64,000 nucleotides of DNA from an uncultured Pelagibacteraceae bacterium (GCA_902526405.1 CABZKL010000001.1:62001-126000); one strand, 5' to 3'; positions 36,319 to 45,963 are shown, counted from the first letter of the stretch. Numbers and translations: made by a program. The notes: generated from the sequence alone by a model not told the origin.

Positions 36319-38177
36319 TGGCAAAGCATAAAACACATTACGAGGATTGTGATATTCTAGTTGTTGGTGGTGGTATGGCTGGTACAGGTGCTACTTTTGA
36401 AGCAAGACACTGGGGCAGAGACATGAAAATTGTTTGTGTTGAAAAAGCTAACATAGATAGAAGTGGTGCTGTCGCACAAGGACTTTATGCAATCAATTGT
36501 TACATGGGAATGCAGTGGGGTGAAAATCAACCAGAAGATCATGTTAGATATGCAAGAAATGATTTAATGGGAATGGTAAGAGAAGATTTAGGTTACGACA
36601 TGGCTCGTCACGTAGATTCTACAGTTCATATGTTTGATGAATGGGGTCTTCCTATGATGAAGAACGAGGAAACCGGAAGATATTTAAGAGAAGGTAAGTG
36701 GCAGATAATGATACATGGTGAAAGTTATAAGCCAATTGTTGCAGAGGCAGCAAAAAAATCTGCAGATAAAATTTATAACAGAATAATGATTACTCATCTT
36801 TTAATGGATGAAGCTCAAGAAAATAGAGTTGGTGGTGCTGTAGGATTTAATATGAGAACTGGAGATTTTCATGTTTTTAGAGCGAAAGCTGTAATTGTTT
36901 CAGCAGGCGGAGCCTCTCATATTTTTAAACCTAGAGCTGTTGGAGAAGGGATGGGTAGAACTTGGTATGCGCCGTGGAGCAATGGTTCAGCTTATGCATT
37001 ACCAATTGCTGCTGGAGCTAAAATGACACAAATGGAAAACAGAATTGTTTTGTGCAGATTCAAAGACGGTTATGGTCCTGTTGGTGCCTATTTCTTACAT
37101 TTAAAGACTTATACTCAAAATGCTAATGGCGAAAATTATGAAAAAAAATGGTATGATCAAACTAAAGAATTAGTGGGTGAATACATTGATCATCACCCAA
37201 CACCAACTTGTTTGAGAAATCACGCATTTATTCAAGAAACTATGGCAGGTGGTGGGCCAATACAAATGGTTACTACTGAGGCATTCCAAGACCCACATTT
37301 AGAAACAGTAGGTTGGGAAAATTTTTTAGGGATGACTGTAGGTCAGGCTGTAGTTTGGGCATCTCAAAATATTGATCCAAAATATACAAATCCTGAATTA
37401 ACAACATCAGAACCATATGTAATGGGTTCACATGCAACTTGCTCAGGAGCTTGGGTTAGTGGGCCTGAAGATTTATCTCCTCCTGAATATTTCTGGGGTT
37501 ATAATAGAATGCTAACAATTGATGGTCTATTTGGTGCAGGAGACACTGTGGGTGGGAGTGCACACAAATTTTCCTCTGGATCATTTACAGAGGGCAGATT
37601 AGCTGCAAAAGCTGCCGTTAAATATATTGAGGATAAAAAAGCTGAGGGTTTAAAGGTCTCAGATAAACAATGTGAAGATTTTAAAGTTAAAGTTTATAAA
37701 CCACTTGAAACTTACAAAGTTGCTCAAAATGAAATAACTGGCGGAACAGTTTCACCAAGTTATATATCTCCAATCCAAGGACTACAACGTCTACAAAGAA
37801 TTATGGACGAATATGTTGGTGGTATAGCTACAAATTATATGACTAATGCCAATATGCTTAAAAGAGGTTTAGAACTTTTGACCTGGTTAGAAGAAGACTT
37901 AGAAAATGTCGGAGCTGAAGATTATCATCAGCTAATGAGAGCTTGGGAGCTAAAACATAGAGCTCTTACATCTCAGTGCGTAACTGAACACACAATGTTT
38001 AGGGAAGAAACTAGATGGCCGGGTTATTATTATAGAGGAGATCATATGAAACTTGATGATGAAAATTGGCACTGTCTAACAGTTTCAAGAAGAGATCCTA
38101 AAACAGGTAAATTTAGTCTTGAAAAGGTTCCTGTTTACCATATCGTGGATGAGAACGAGAAGAAAAAAGCCTCTTAA
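36318..38177 (+). CDS. aprA: Adenylylsulfate reductase alpha subunit
   Basis: 619 aa flavoprotein: FAD Rossmann site VVGGGMAGTGA (14-24) and the AprA segments GAVAQGLYAINCYMG, NRIVLCRFKDGYGPVGAYFL, GPEDLSPPEYFWGYNRML and GAGDTVGGSAHKFSSGSFTEGR. It interconverts sulfite plus AMP and APS; with AprM present and no dissimilatory sulfite reductase in view, the oxidation of sulfite is the likely direction. That would recover energy from sulfite made by the neighbouring xsc and suyAB. Confidence 0.96.
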   Translation: MAKHKTHYEDCDILVVGGGMAGTGATFEARHWGRDMKIVCVEKANIDRSGAVAQGLYAINCYMGMQWGENQPEDHVRYARNDLMGMVREDLGYDMARHVDSTVHMFDEWGLPMMKNEETGRYLREGKWQIMIHGESYKPIVAEAAKKSADKIYNRIMITHLLMDEAQENRVGGAVGFNMRTGDFHVFRAKAVIVSAGGASHIFKPRAVGEGMGRTWYAPWSNGSAYALPIAAGAKMTQMENRIVLCRFKDGYGPVGAYFLHLKTYTQNANGENYEKKWYDQTKELVGEYIDHHPTPTCLRNHAFIQETMAGGGPIQMVTTEAFQDPHLETVGWENFLGMTVGQAVVWASQNIDPKYTNPELTTSEPYVMGSHATCSGAWVSGPEDLSPPEYFWGYNRMLTIDGLFGAGDTVGGSAHKFSSGSFTEGRLAAKAAVKYIEDKKAEGLKVSDKQCEDFKVKVYKPLETYKVAQNEITGGTVSPSYISPIQGLQRLQRIMDEYVGGIATNYMTNANMLKRGLELLTWLEEDLENVGAEDYHQLMRAWELKHRALTSQCVTEHTMFREETRWPGYYYRGDHMKLDDENWHCLTVSRRDPKTGKFSLEKVPVYHIVDENEKKKAS

Positions 38178-38197
38178 AACACAAACTAAAAATTTAT

Positions 38198-38548
38198 ATG
38201 GATATTTTATCTAAAACTGATGATGAAATATATGAATTGGCTAAACCAATTTGGGATAATTTAGTAAAATCATCTAATCTTAAAGATTACGGTGGATTTA
38301 CAAGAGATTTCTCTACTCAAATGCTTTTTGGAGCAAATGAAGTTGAATTAGGTAAACAGTGGGCAAATAATAAATTAATTGTAAATTTAAAGGAAACTTT
38401 TGAACCTTTTGGATGTTTAAGAAGAGGGGATCACGTAACTGTTTTGATAAAACAAACAAACAAGGAACTCCCTGGTGAGTTTTTAGGTAGATTAGTTCTA
38501 GGTGTGGAAGATAATCTTATTAAAGTTTATGGTGCAACAATTTATTAA
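38198..38548 (+). CDS. Uncharacterised 116-aa protein downstream of aprA
   Basis: Follows aprA after 20 nt and probably is in the apr operon. No named family recognised. It is soluble, with an N-terminal helical part (TDDEIYELAKPIWDNLVKSSN) and a beta-rich C-terminus (CLRRGDHVTVLIKQTNKELPGEFLGRLVLG) that looks like a small barrel. One Cys (residue 70) lies in FEPFGCLRRGDH. Its position suggests a role in assembly, regulation or activity of APS reductase. Confidence 0.75.
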   Translation: MDILSKTDDEIYELAKPIWDNLVKSSNLKDYGGFTRDFSTQMLFGANEVELGKQWANNKLIVNLKETFEPFGCLRRGDHVTVLIKQTNKELPGEFLGRLVLGVEDNLIKVYGATIY

Positions 38549-38613
38549 AAAAAAATTAGAATAAATTAAATAATTATTTGACAAATTACTTACTGGGTGT
38601 ATTCACGTAGAGA

Positions 38614-38748
38614 ATGCTCCTTTCAGAAATAAAAATTTTTAATAAACTCTCCAGATTAAAATCATCATATATTAAAGTAGGCATTTTAATGAGTTTACTT
38701 GCATACTGGGGTATAATTTTAGTTGGAACTTTTGTTACTTTTAACTAA
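38614..38748 (+). CDS. Small 44-aa membrane protein in the apr-tauE gap
   Basis: ATG at 38614, TAA at 38748. Basic N-terminal half (SEIKIFNKLSRLKSSYIKV) then one hydrophobic helix (VGILMSLLAYWGIILVGTFVTF). The plus-charged end should stay in the cytoplasm. It lies between the apr genes and a TauE-type exporter, 31 nt before the latter, on the same strand. No family recognised. Confidence 0.5.
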   Translation: MLLSEIKIFNKLSRLKSSYIKVGILMSLLAYWGIILVGTFVTFN

Positions 38749-38779
38749 GTTATTTTTAAGCCACATTTTTTAAGTTTAT

Positions 38780-39862
38780 ATGGAAGTATTTTTACCAATA
38801 GCACAAGTATTTGTTAATCCTATAGAAATACTTTTATTAAGTGCAATTGTTGGAGTTCTTTCTGGATTATTTGGAGTTGGAGGTGGTTTTTTAATGACAC
38901 CATTTCTTATTTTTTTAGGTATTCCTCCTGCTTATGCTGTTGCAAATGAGGCTAATAATATTTTAGCCACATCAGTATCTGGATCAACTACATACTATTT
39001 AAAAAATATTTTGGATTATAAAATGGGTTTTATAATAGTAATTGGTGGTGCAATTGGAACTACTATAGGAATTTATACATTCACATATTTTAAGGGTATT
39101 GGAAAAATAGATACTGTAATTTCATTAGCCTATATGTATATTTTAGCAATCATTGGAACGTTGATGCTTGTTGAAAGTTTAAGAGAAATAGATCAGGCAA
39201 AAAGAAATGTTTTAGCTAAAAAAAAGGCACATGTTCATTATTGGATACATGGCCTTCCACTTAGAATGAGATTTCCTAAATCAAAATTGTATGAGAGTAT
39301 TTTTACCCCAATTTTTATAGGACTTATTGTTGGATTTATCGCTGCTATTATGGGAATTGGTGGTGCTTTCATACTAGTACCTGCAATGATTTATATAATA
39401 AAAATGCCTACTAAATTAGTTCCAGGAACTTCTTTGTTTGTAACAATTTTCGTAAGCGTAATAGTCACTTTTTTACACTCGTTTAATTATGGATCAATAG
39501 ATTTACTTTTAGTTTTAATGTTAGTTATAGGCTCAATAATTGGAGTTCAAGTAGGTCAAAAAATTGGTGAGAGAATTGATAGCTCTGGATTACGAGCCTT
39601 ACTTGCAATATTATTATTAATTGTTGGAATAGCTATTGCTTATGACACTTTTTTTGCTAATGAAATTTTAAATAATGTTCAATCAACTAAAAGTAAAGAC
39701 CTTAACTTTTTTTCAGAATTTATTATTGATTTTTCTAATGAGATGCCATTTTTTTATGGTTTATTCACAATTATGTTTGCTATCATTTTAGGAGTTGCTG
39801 CAGCATTTATGAGAAAATTTGTGTCAAACTTAAAAATAAAATTACTTATTAAAGCTAAATAA
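38780..39862 (+). CDS. TauE/SafE family sulfite exporter
   Basis: 360 aa. Two homologous halves with family-type repeats GLFGVGGGFLMTPFLIFLGIPP (N half) and AAIMGIGGAFILVPAMIYI (C half), about 8-9 helices, plus a central hydrophilic part (about 130-175). TauE-type proteins are thought to export sulfite or sulfoacetate. Its place among aprMBA, suyAB and xsc strongly suggests sulfite release. It is convergent with the next gene by an 8-nt overlap. Confidence 0.88.
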   Translation: MEVFLPIAQVFVNPIEILLLSAIVGVLSGLFGVGGGFLMTPFLIFLGIPPAYAVANEANNILATSVSGSTTYYLKNILDYKMGFIIVIGGAIGTTIGIYTFTYFKGIGKIDTVISLAYMYILAIIGTLMLVESLREIDQAKRNVLAKKKAHVHYWIHGLPLRMRFPKSKLYESIFTPIFIGLIVGFIAAIMGIGGAFILVPAMIYIIKMPTKLVPGTSLFVTIFVSVIVTFLHSFNYGSIDLLLVLMLVIGSIIGVQVGQKIGERIDSSGLRALLAILLLIVGIAIAYDTFFANEILNNVQSTKSKDLNFFSEFIIDFSNEMPFFYGLFTIMFAIILGVAAAFMRKFVSNLKIKLLIKAK

Positions 39863-40928
39863 TATAATTAATAAATATTTCTATTGTAACAATTGAAATT
39901 AAGCCAACTGTTCCCATAGCAACAAAACCTACAAGAAAAGGCTTATAGCCCATATTTTTTATCTCCCTCAAATTTGTTGAAAGACCTATTGCAGCCATTG
40001 CCATTGTTAAAAAAATTTTAGATAAAAATTTTATATTTTCTACCGTACTTGACCAAATTTCATTTTGGTTAACCAAGAATATGTGATCACCTAAATTTCT
40101 TAAAATTATCATGGCTATAAAACCTAATACAAAGTAAGGAAAAATACTAATAAATGAGTATTTTTTATGTTTAAATTGACCTCTGGAATACAGATAGGCA
40201 AATAGAGGTATCATAATTATTAAAAATGTATTTCTGATTAATTTAGTTACTGTTGAAATATTTAAAGTTTCTGGACTGTTAAATTGTTGGTCATAAATTA
40301 GTCCAGCTGCAGCAACTTGAGCTGTCTCGTGTATAGCAGTGCCTAAAAACAAACCAATGAATAATGATTCACCATTAAAATAAAAATTAGCAAAGTAAGG
40401 GTAAATGAGCATTGAAATAATACCAAATAAAGTAATATTAGCAATTGCATAGGATACTTCATTTTTTTTTGCATTTATTACAGGAGCCATTGCCATTATT
40501 GCTGTAGTACCACAAACAGTACTGCCAACAGAAATAAGATAGGACATACGTTTTGGGATTATTATTTTTGTACTTATTAGTTTTATAACTAATAAAACAC
40601 TAACAATACAAATTATTATCAATGGTATTGCTATTTTTCCAAATTCTAAAAATGCAAATGGTTTTAGTTGAATTCCTAAACAAATAATACCAAGCTTTAG
40701 AATATTTTTTTGAGTAAAATCTAAACCTTTTAAAAAAATTTCCCTGATTTTGAATATATTTCCAAACAACATACCAAATAATATTGCAATCATTGCTGTA
40801 GAAATAGGACTTTTGGTATACCCCATTAGTTCTATTCCAACTATGTTATTTATACCTTGCGATAAAGTATAAAGAATGAAAGCTAGAATTATACCAGGTA
40901 TCAATACCAAGTACTTTTTATAAATCAT
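39855..40928 (-). CDS. UPF0324 (YeiH-type) integral membrane protein, putative sulfate exporter
   Basis: 357 aa with about 10 helices. The family motifs are SVGSTVCGTTAIMAMAPVI, IATALFG-like NITLFGIISMLIYP and GLFLGTAIHETAQVAAAG with the His-Glu pair. The UPF0324/PSE family is repeatedly found near sulfonate and taurine desulfonation genes, so an anion (sulfate or sulfite) exporter is a common proposal. It lies 16 nt downstream of suyB on the same strand and probably is cotranscribed with suyAB. Confidence 0.82.
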   Translation of the reverse strand: MIYKKYLVLIPGIILAFILYTLSQGINNIVGIELMGYTKSPISTAMIAILFGMLFGNIFKIREIFLKGLDFTQKNILKLGIICLGIQLKPFAFLEFGKIAIPLIIICIVSVLLVIKLISTKIIIPKRMSYLISVGSTVCGTTAIMAMAPVINAKKNEVSYAIANITLFGIISMLIYPYFANFYFNGESLFIGLFLGTAIHETAQVAAAGLIYDQQFNSPETLNISTVTKLIRNTFLIIMIPLFAYLYSRGQFKHKKYSFISIFPYFVLGFIAMIILRNLGDHIFLVNQNEIWSSTVENIKFLSKIFLTMAMAAIGLSTNLREIKNMGYKPFLVGFVAMGTVGLISIVTIEIFINYII

Positions 40929-40944
40929 GAAATTAAAAAATTAA

Positions 40945-42111
40945 TTAGGCACTTCTATAAAGTTTTGTCATAACAAATTCTTTATGACCTAAAGCTTCAG
41001 CACATGTTAATCGTCCGTTAGCAACTCTTAATGTTGTTTTAATTAATTCGTCACCACCCTCTGATAAATTCATTTCTCTTGAAAGTATTTTTGATACATC
41101 ACAATCAATGTGTTCACCCATACTTTTAACTGTCAAAGGATTAGCGGTTAGTTTAATAACTGGTTCAATTGGATTTCCAACAATGTTCCCTTGTCCAGTT
41201 GGGAATAAATGAATATTAAAACCTGCTGCTGCTTGAAGTGTTACGCACTCAGCTGCAGCCGAAGAAGTATCCATAAAATACAAACCTTTCCCTTTAGTTG
41301 GTTCTTCAGCAGGTTCTAAGACATCAATAAATTTACAATTTCCAATTTTTTGAAAGTTTCCAAACGCTTTTTCTTCAATTGTGGTAAGACCACCAGCAAT
41401 ATTTCCAGCTGTTGGCTGACTTTCAGATAAATCATCAGTAGCTTCCTTCAATATAAAATCATTATATGCATTCCATGTCTTCAAGAATTTATCTGAAGCT
41501 TCTTTTGTTGCCCCTCTTGTAGCGCAAACTTTTTCAGCACCAGTTAATTCTGAAGTTTCTCCAAAACATAAGTGAACACCTAGAGGTTCCAATTTATCCA
41601 TTAAGTTTCCCACTGTTGGATTTGATGCTAAACCAGATGTAGTATCAGACTCACCACATTTAACAGATATCCACAGATCGCTCAAAGGACATTCCTCTCT
41701 TTGTTTTTCAGATGCCCACATGACAAATTCTTGAGCTTTCTTCGAGGCTTTCATTGTAGTTCCGATATCACCTGTTCTTTCAATGTGAAAGCCCTCAACT
41801 GGTTTTCCAGTTTTTGCAATTCCATCAACAATTTTTTTAGTCCATTTTGGTTCAATTCCTATAACAATTACAGCAGCAACATTTGGGTTACACCCAGTTC
41901 CAATCATTGTTCTAAAATGAAGTTCTAAATCCGCACCAAACTGAAGTCTTCCATAAGAATGTGGAAGCGCTATGGTCCCTTTGATATTATTTGCTACTGC
42001 TTCAGCACATGCATTAGAAATATCGTCAACAGGTAGTATAATTACATGATTTCTCGTACCTGCTCTTCCATTTTCTCTTTTATAACCTAAAAAACTTTTT
42101 GGTATTTCCAT
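40945..42111 (-). CDS. suyB: (2R)-sulfolactate sulfo-lyase subunit beta
   Basis: 388 aa member of the UxaA/altronate dehydratase C-terminal family. The length and segments such as [74 protein letters not shown] and [19 protein letters not shown] match SuyB as I recall it from Paracoccus. SuyAB splits sulfolactate to pyruvate and sulfite. The gene for the small subunit lies 4 nt upstream, and xsc is divergent. Altronate or galactarate dehydratase is the alternative, but those are usually one longer chain or another gene set. Confidence 0.88.
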   Translation of the reverse strand: MEIPKSFLGYKRENGRAGTRNHVIILPVDDISNACAEAVANNIKGTIALPHSYGRLQFGADLELHFRTMIGTGCNPNVAAVIVIGIEPKWTKKIVDGIAKTGKPVEGFHIERTGDIGTTMKASKKAQEFVMWASEKQREECPLSDLWISVKCGESDTTSGLASNPTVGNLMDKLEPLGVHLCFGETSELTGAEKVCATRGATKEASDKFLKTWNAYNDFILKEATDDLSESQPTAGNIAGGLTTIEEKAFGNFQKIGNCKFIDVLEPAEEPTKGKGLYFMDTSSAAAECVTLQAAAGFNIHLFPTGQGNIVGNPIEPVIKLTANPLTVKSMGEHIDCDVSKILSREMNLSEGGDELIKTTLRVANGRLTCAEALGHKEFVMTKLYRSA

Positions 42112-42115
42112 TACT

Positions 42116-42400
42116 TTACCACTTTTTAGTTTTTACATTGTGAACATGTACATGCTCACCTTTCTTAGTAGATTTTACAACTTTACCAATATCATGACCA
42201 TATTTTAAAATGGTTTCACCTTCTTTAAGATCAGTCATAGCAATTTTATGACCCAAGGGTATTTCGTCTAAAGAGTGTATATTTACAGTGCTATCATCTT
42301 CCATTATCCAGCAAGAACAATTTTGCTTTGGATTGATTTTTTCTATTACTACTACGCCCACATTATCTTTTTTGTCGTGGATTATAATATCTGTAGCCAT
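42116..42400 (-). CDS. suyA: (2R)-sulfolactate sulfo-lyase subunit alpha
   Basis: 94 aa SAF-domain protein, the free small subunit of the UxaA family: [32 protein letters not shown] and [12 protein letters not shown]. The C-terminal HxHVHN stretch is the usual end of the SAF fold. It pairs with SuyB, 4 nt downstream. A 112-nt gap separates it from the divergent xsc, so both promoters must lie there. Confidence 0.87.
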   Translation of the reverse strand: MATDIIIHDKKDNVGVVVIEKINPKQNCSCWIMEDDSTVNIHSLDEIPLGHKIAMTDLKEGETILKYGHDIGKVVKSTKKGEHVHVHNVKTKKW

Positions 42401-42512
42401 ATATAGTGTCGATTTGTTTGTTTGAATTTTTCAAAATCTTATATATTAATCCCTAGAATTAACAAACGAATTTTAAAAATATTAAATTTAAACTTTATCG
42501 AGGCTATAGTTT

Positions 42513-44297
42513 ATGACTAAAATGACAACAGAGGAAGCTTTTGTAAAAGTATTACAAATGCATGGAATTGAACATGCCTTTGGAATTATTGGTTCAGCCT
42601 TTATGCCAATTTCAGATATATTTCCAGATGCTGGTATTACATTCTGGGATGTTGCTCACGAAACTAACGGTGGACTAATTGCAGATGGTTATACAAGAGC
42701 CACAGGAAAAATGTCTATGGTTATTGCTCAGAATGGTCCTGGAATAACAGGATTAGTAACACCTATTAAAACTGCTTATTGGAATCATACTCCTCTATTA
42801 TTAGTTACACCTCAAGCTGCTAACAAAACCATGGGTCAGGGTGGCTTTCAAGAAGTCGAACAAATGAATTTATTTAAAGACATGGTCTGTTATCAAGAAG
42901 AAGTTAGAGACCCTTCTAGAATGGCAGAAGTGTTAAATAGAGTTATAGAAAAAGCAATTAGAGGATCAGCTCCAGCACAAATCAACGTACCAAGAGATTA
43001 TTGGACTCAAGTTATTGATATAGACCTTCCTCCAATTGTAAGATTAGAAAGACAAGCTGGTGGTGTGGATGCAATAAAAAAAGCAGCTGACCTATTATCT
43101 AATGCAAAATTTCCAGTAATTCTATCTGGAGCAGGTGTTGTTATTGGAGGTGCAATTGAAGACTGTAAAAAACTTGCTGAAAAATTAGATGCTCCAGTTT
43201 GTTCAGGTTACCAACATAATGATAGCTTTCCGGGAAGTCATCCTTTAGCAGCAGGGCCTTTAGGTTACAATGGTTCAAAAGCTGGGATGGAATTAATTAA
43301 ACAAGCAGATGTAGTTTTAGCATTGGGAACTAGACTAAATCCTTTTTCAACTTTACCAGGGTATGGAATGGATTATTGGCCAAAGGATGCAAGTATCATT
43401 CAAGTTGATATGAATTCAGATCGTATTGGCTTAACAAAAAAGGTTACAGTTGGAATTTGTGGAGATGCAAAACTAGTAGCTCAACAATTACTTGCTCAAC
43501 TATCTCCAAATGCAGGTGATAAGGATAGACAAAAGAGAAAAGATATAATTCATCAAACTAAATCTGCATGGTTACAAAAATTATCAAGTTTAGATCATGA
43601 AGAAGATGATGAGGGAACTGTTTGGAACAAAGAGGCAAGGGAAAGAGACTCAGATAGAATGTCTCCCAGACAAGCTTGGAGAGCAATTCAAGCAGGTATG
43701 CCCGAGGATGTAATAATTTCTAGTGATATTGGAAATAATTGTGCAATTGGTAACGCTTATCCAACATTTGAAAAAGGAAGAAAGTATTTAGCACCAGGAT
43801 TATTTGGACCATGTGGATATGGTTTTCCGTCAATTTTAGGAGCAAAAATCGGGTGTCCAGATACACCAGTGATTGGTTTTGCGGGTGATGGTGCATTTGG
43901 CATAAGCATGAATGAAATGAGCTCATGTGCAAGAGAAGAATGGCCTTCAATAACTATGGTAATATTTAGAAATTACCAATGGGGAGCAGAAAAAAGAAAT
44001 TCTATATTATGGTTTGATGATAATTTTGTTGGAACTGAGCTTGATCCAGAACTTAGCTATGCAAAAGTAGCTGACGCCTGTGGTTTAAAAGGTGTAACGG
44101 TTAAAACAATGGAAGAAACTACCAATGCTATCAAGCAATCTTGTGAAGATCAAAAGAAAGGAATTACAACATTTATAGAAGTAATTTTAAATCAAGAGCT
44201 TGGTGAACCATTTAGACGTGATGCTATGAAAAAACCAGTTAGGGTTGCTGGTATTAAAAAAGAAGATATGAAAAAACAGCCTTCTTTAAATTCTTAA
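42513..44297 (+). CDS. xsc: Sulfoacetaldehyde acetyltransferase
   Basis: 594 aa ThDP-dependent enzyme. The catalytic-type Glu50 is in HETNGGLIADGY, and the ThDP/Mg motif is FAGDGAFGISMNEMSS. Segments close to known Xsc are FGIIGSAFMPISDIFPDAG, TPIKTAYWNHTPLLLVTPQAANK and GQGGFQEVEQMNLFKDMVCYQEE. It converts sulfoacetaldehyde plus phosphate to acetyl phosphate and sulfite, the entry step for taurine, isethionate and other C2 sulfonates. It is divergent from suyAB. Confidence 0.96.
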   Translation: MTKMTTEEAFVKVLQMHGIEHAFGIIGSAFMPISDIFPDAGITFWDVAHETNGGLIADGYTRATGKMSMVIAQNGPGITGLVTPIKTAYWNHTPLLLVTPQAANKTMGQGGFQEVEQMNLFKDMVCYQEEVRDPSRMAEVLNRVIEKAIRGSAPAQINVPRDYWTQVIDIDLPPIVRLERQAGGVDAIKKAADLLSNAKFPVILSGAGVVIGGAIEDCKKLAEKLDAPVCSGYQHNDSFPGSHPLAAGPLGYNGSKAGMELIKQADVVLALGTRLNPFSTLPGYGMDYWPKDASIIQVDMNSDRIGLTKKVTVGICGDAKLVAQQLLAQLSPNAGDKDRQKRKDIIHQTKSAWLQKLSSLDHEEDDEGTVWNKEARERDSDRMSPRQAWRAIQAGMPEDVIISSDIGNNCAIGNAYPTFEKGRKYLAPGLFGPCGYGFPSILGAKIGCPDTPVIGFAGDGAFGISMNEMSSCAREEWPSITMVIFRNYQWGAEKRNSILWFDDNFVGTELDPELSYAKVADACGLKGVTVKTMEETTNAIKQSCEDQKKGITTFIEVILNQELGEPFRRDAMKKPVRVAGIKKEDMKKQPSLNS

Positions 44298-44416
44298 TGT
44301 AAATCCATATCTGGCCAGTCTTTATTATTGTATCTATCTAGCTCTTTTTTAGTAATTGGGCGGAATAAAACCCATGCTATAACAATAACTAAAGCTATAA
44401 GTATTAATGTTTGCAT
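44294..44416 (-). CDS. Small 40-aa membrane protein with LFRPITKKE motif
   Basis: ATG at 44416, 3 nt after the M23 peptidase stop; TAA at 44294, overlapping the xsc stop. One hydrophobic helix (about 3-18) followed by LFRPITKKELDRYNNKDW and an acidic end. The motif recurs in a broken copy just after lon (LFRPISKQEKDSFENKTNW at 63.3 kb), which argues that it is a real family. It is the last gene of a tightly packed reverse-strand operon. No function known. Confidence 0.6.
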   Translation of the reverse strand: MQTLILIALVIVIAWVLFRPITKKELDRYNNKDWPDMDLH

Positions 44417-44419
44417 TAT

Positions 44420-45220
44420 TTAATTTATAACAGACATTGGATCCAGTCTAGTTTGAAACCAATTAACTCTAAAATCTAGATGTGGGCCAGTTGATCTTCC
44501 AGTTGAACCAACTGTTCCAATAATATCTCCTTGATTAATATTATCACCTACTGAGACTAAAACATTTTCTAGGTGCGAGTATATTGTAGAAATTCCATGT
44601 CCGTGATCCATTATAACGGTTCCACCAGTATAATATAAATCATTTTCTGCCATAGTTACTGTTCCAGATCCAGAGGATTTAATCATCGTTCCTTGTTTAG
44701 CGGCAATATCAATTCCATAGTGTGGCCATCGTGGTTTACCATTTAAAATCCTTTGACTGCCATAAACACCACTTATGACTCCTTCAACTGGCATAATAAA
44801 TTTTTCTTTAAAAAATTGCAGATTTGAATTTATTGCTCTTGCTTCACCTATTGCGTTATTTTCTTTTTTAATTCTTTTGTACATAGACTCAGGTGGAGTA
44901 ACCTTACTTTCTTCGAGACCATCAATTCTTTGAATGTTATATTTTCTTTTTAGTACTTTTTTTACAAATTTTGTTTTTTTTCCATTAAGGATTTTCGTAA
45001 AAGTAAGATCATATTTTTGGTCTCTATCAATTCCAAAAACAAAGTACCCATCCTTTGAGACTTTTACTTCTCTTTTACCAACTAAAATTTTAGAGTTTGG
45101 GTCAGTTAGACCAAGTATGAAATGGCCTTGTAAAAATTTTCCTTGAAACTCAATTGCATGTATAGGAGATATTAAAAATAATAAAACTAGAAAAATCTTA
45201 TAAATTATTGAGCTGTCCAT
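44420..45220 (-). CDS. M23-family peptidase (LytM domain)
   Basis: 266 aa from the ATG at 45220, which gives a signal peptide (MDSSIIYKIFLVLLFLISPIHA). The frame opens at 45283, but that extends deep into the SDR gene. The peptidase domain has the zinc motif HYGIDIAAKQG, the MDHGHGISTIYSHLE segment and HLDFRVNW at the end. These enzymes cleave peptidoglycan cross-bridges or act as LytM activators. It overlaps the upstream SDR gene by 16 nt. Confidence 0.87.
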   Translation of the reverse strand: MDSSIIYKIFLVLLFLISPIHAIEFQGKFLQGHFILGLTDPNSKILVGKREVKVSKDGYFVFGIDRDQKYDLTFTKILNGKKTKFVKKVLKRKYNIQRIDGLEESKVTPPESMYKRIKKENNAIGEARAINSNLQFFKEKFIMPVEGVISGVYGSQRILNGKPRWPHYGIDIAAKQGTMIKSSGSGTVTMAENDLYYTGGTVIMDHGHGISTIYSHLENVLVSVGDNINQGDIIGTVGSTGRSTGPHLDFRVNWFQTRLDPMSVIN

Positions 45221-45963
45221 CCACCATCTATTATAATTGATGTTCCAGTAATCATAGAGGAAGCTGGAGATGCTAAAAAGCAAACTGTAGTAGCAATATC
45301 ACTTTCAGTTGCAACTTTTCCCATTGGGATTTTTCCTAAAACCAGTTTTTTAAACCTATTATTTTTAAAAAATCTTTTTACCATTGGAGTTTCAACAAAT
45401 GTTGGAGACACCGAGTTAACTCTGATATTTTTTTTTGCTAATTCAACACCCATTCCTTTTGTTAGACCTTCAATGCCAAATTTAGTCATGTTATAAACAT
45501 TTCTTCCAATCATTCCTACATGACCAAGCTGTGAAGACATATTGATAATTGAACCGGGTCTTTTTTTATTTTTTAACATTTTTTGAACTACTAATTGAGC
45601 AACATTAAACGCAGCTTTCAGGTTTAAATCTACTAAATAGTTCATGCTTGATTGTTTTATTTTTTCAAAAGGTTCAGGGATATTTGTCCCTGCGTTATTT
45701 ACCAAAATATCAATAATTTTAATTTTATTTAATTTTTCTTTTAGATCTTGATAATTCATCACATCACATTGAATTTTTATGATTTTTCCTTTAACTTTTT
45801 TGATGTCATTCTCCAATTTATCTAAATCAGATTTAGTCCTACTTAATCCAATTATAGTTGCTCCTGCCTCTGCCAATGCAATAGAGCAAGCTCTTCCAAG
45901 TCCTTTTCCTGCGCCAGTAACCAAAGCATATTTTTTTTTGAGATTTATTTTCTGAAGATACAT
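45205..45963 (-). CDS. SDR family oxidoreductase, gluconate 5-dehydrogenase-like
   Basis: 252 aa: TGAGKGLG at 16-23, NNAG, Ser143/144, Tyr157 in YNMTK and Lys161, ending TGTSIIIDGGWTAQ. Closest in style to gluconate 5-dehydrogenase or 3-oxoacyl reductase type SDRs. Its start overlaps the TerC stop by 1 nt, so it is part of the GMC-TerC-SDR-M23 operon. The substrate is unknown. Confidence 0.85.
   Translation of the reverse strand: MYLQKINLKKKYALVTGAGKGLGRACSIALAEAGATIIGLSRTKSDLDKLENDIKKVKGKIIKIQCDVMNYQDLKEKLNKIKIIDILVNNAGTNIPEPFEKIKQSSMNYLVDLNLKAAFNVAQLVVQKMLKNKKRPGSIINMSSQLGHVGMIGRNVYNMTKFGIEGLTKGMGVELAKKNIRVNSVSPTFVETPMVKRFFKNNRFKKLVLGKIPMGKVATESDIATTVCFLASPASSMITGTSIIIDGGWTAQ

Noticed and set aside
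40945-42400. Altronate/galactarate dehydratase assignment for the UxaA-family pair
   Set aside because: Split 94/388-aa subunits, the divergent xsc and the apr genes next door fit sulfolactate sulfo-lyase better; kept as the alternative in the entry.
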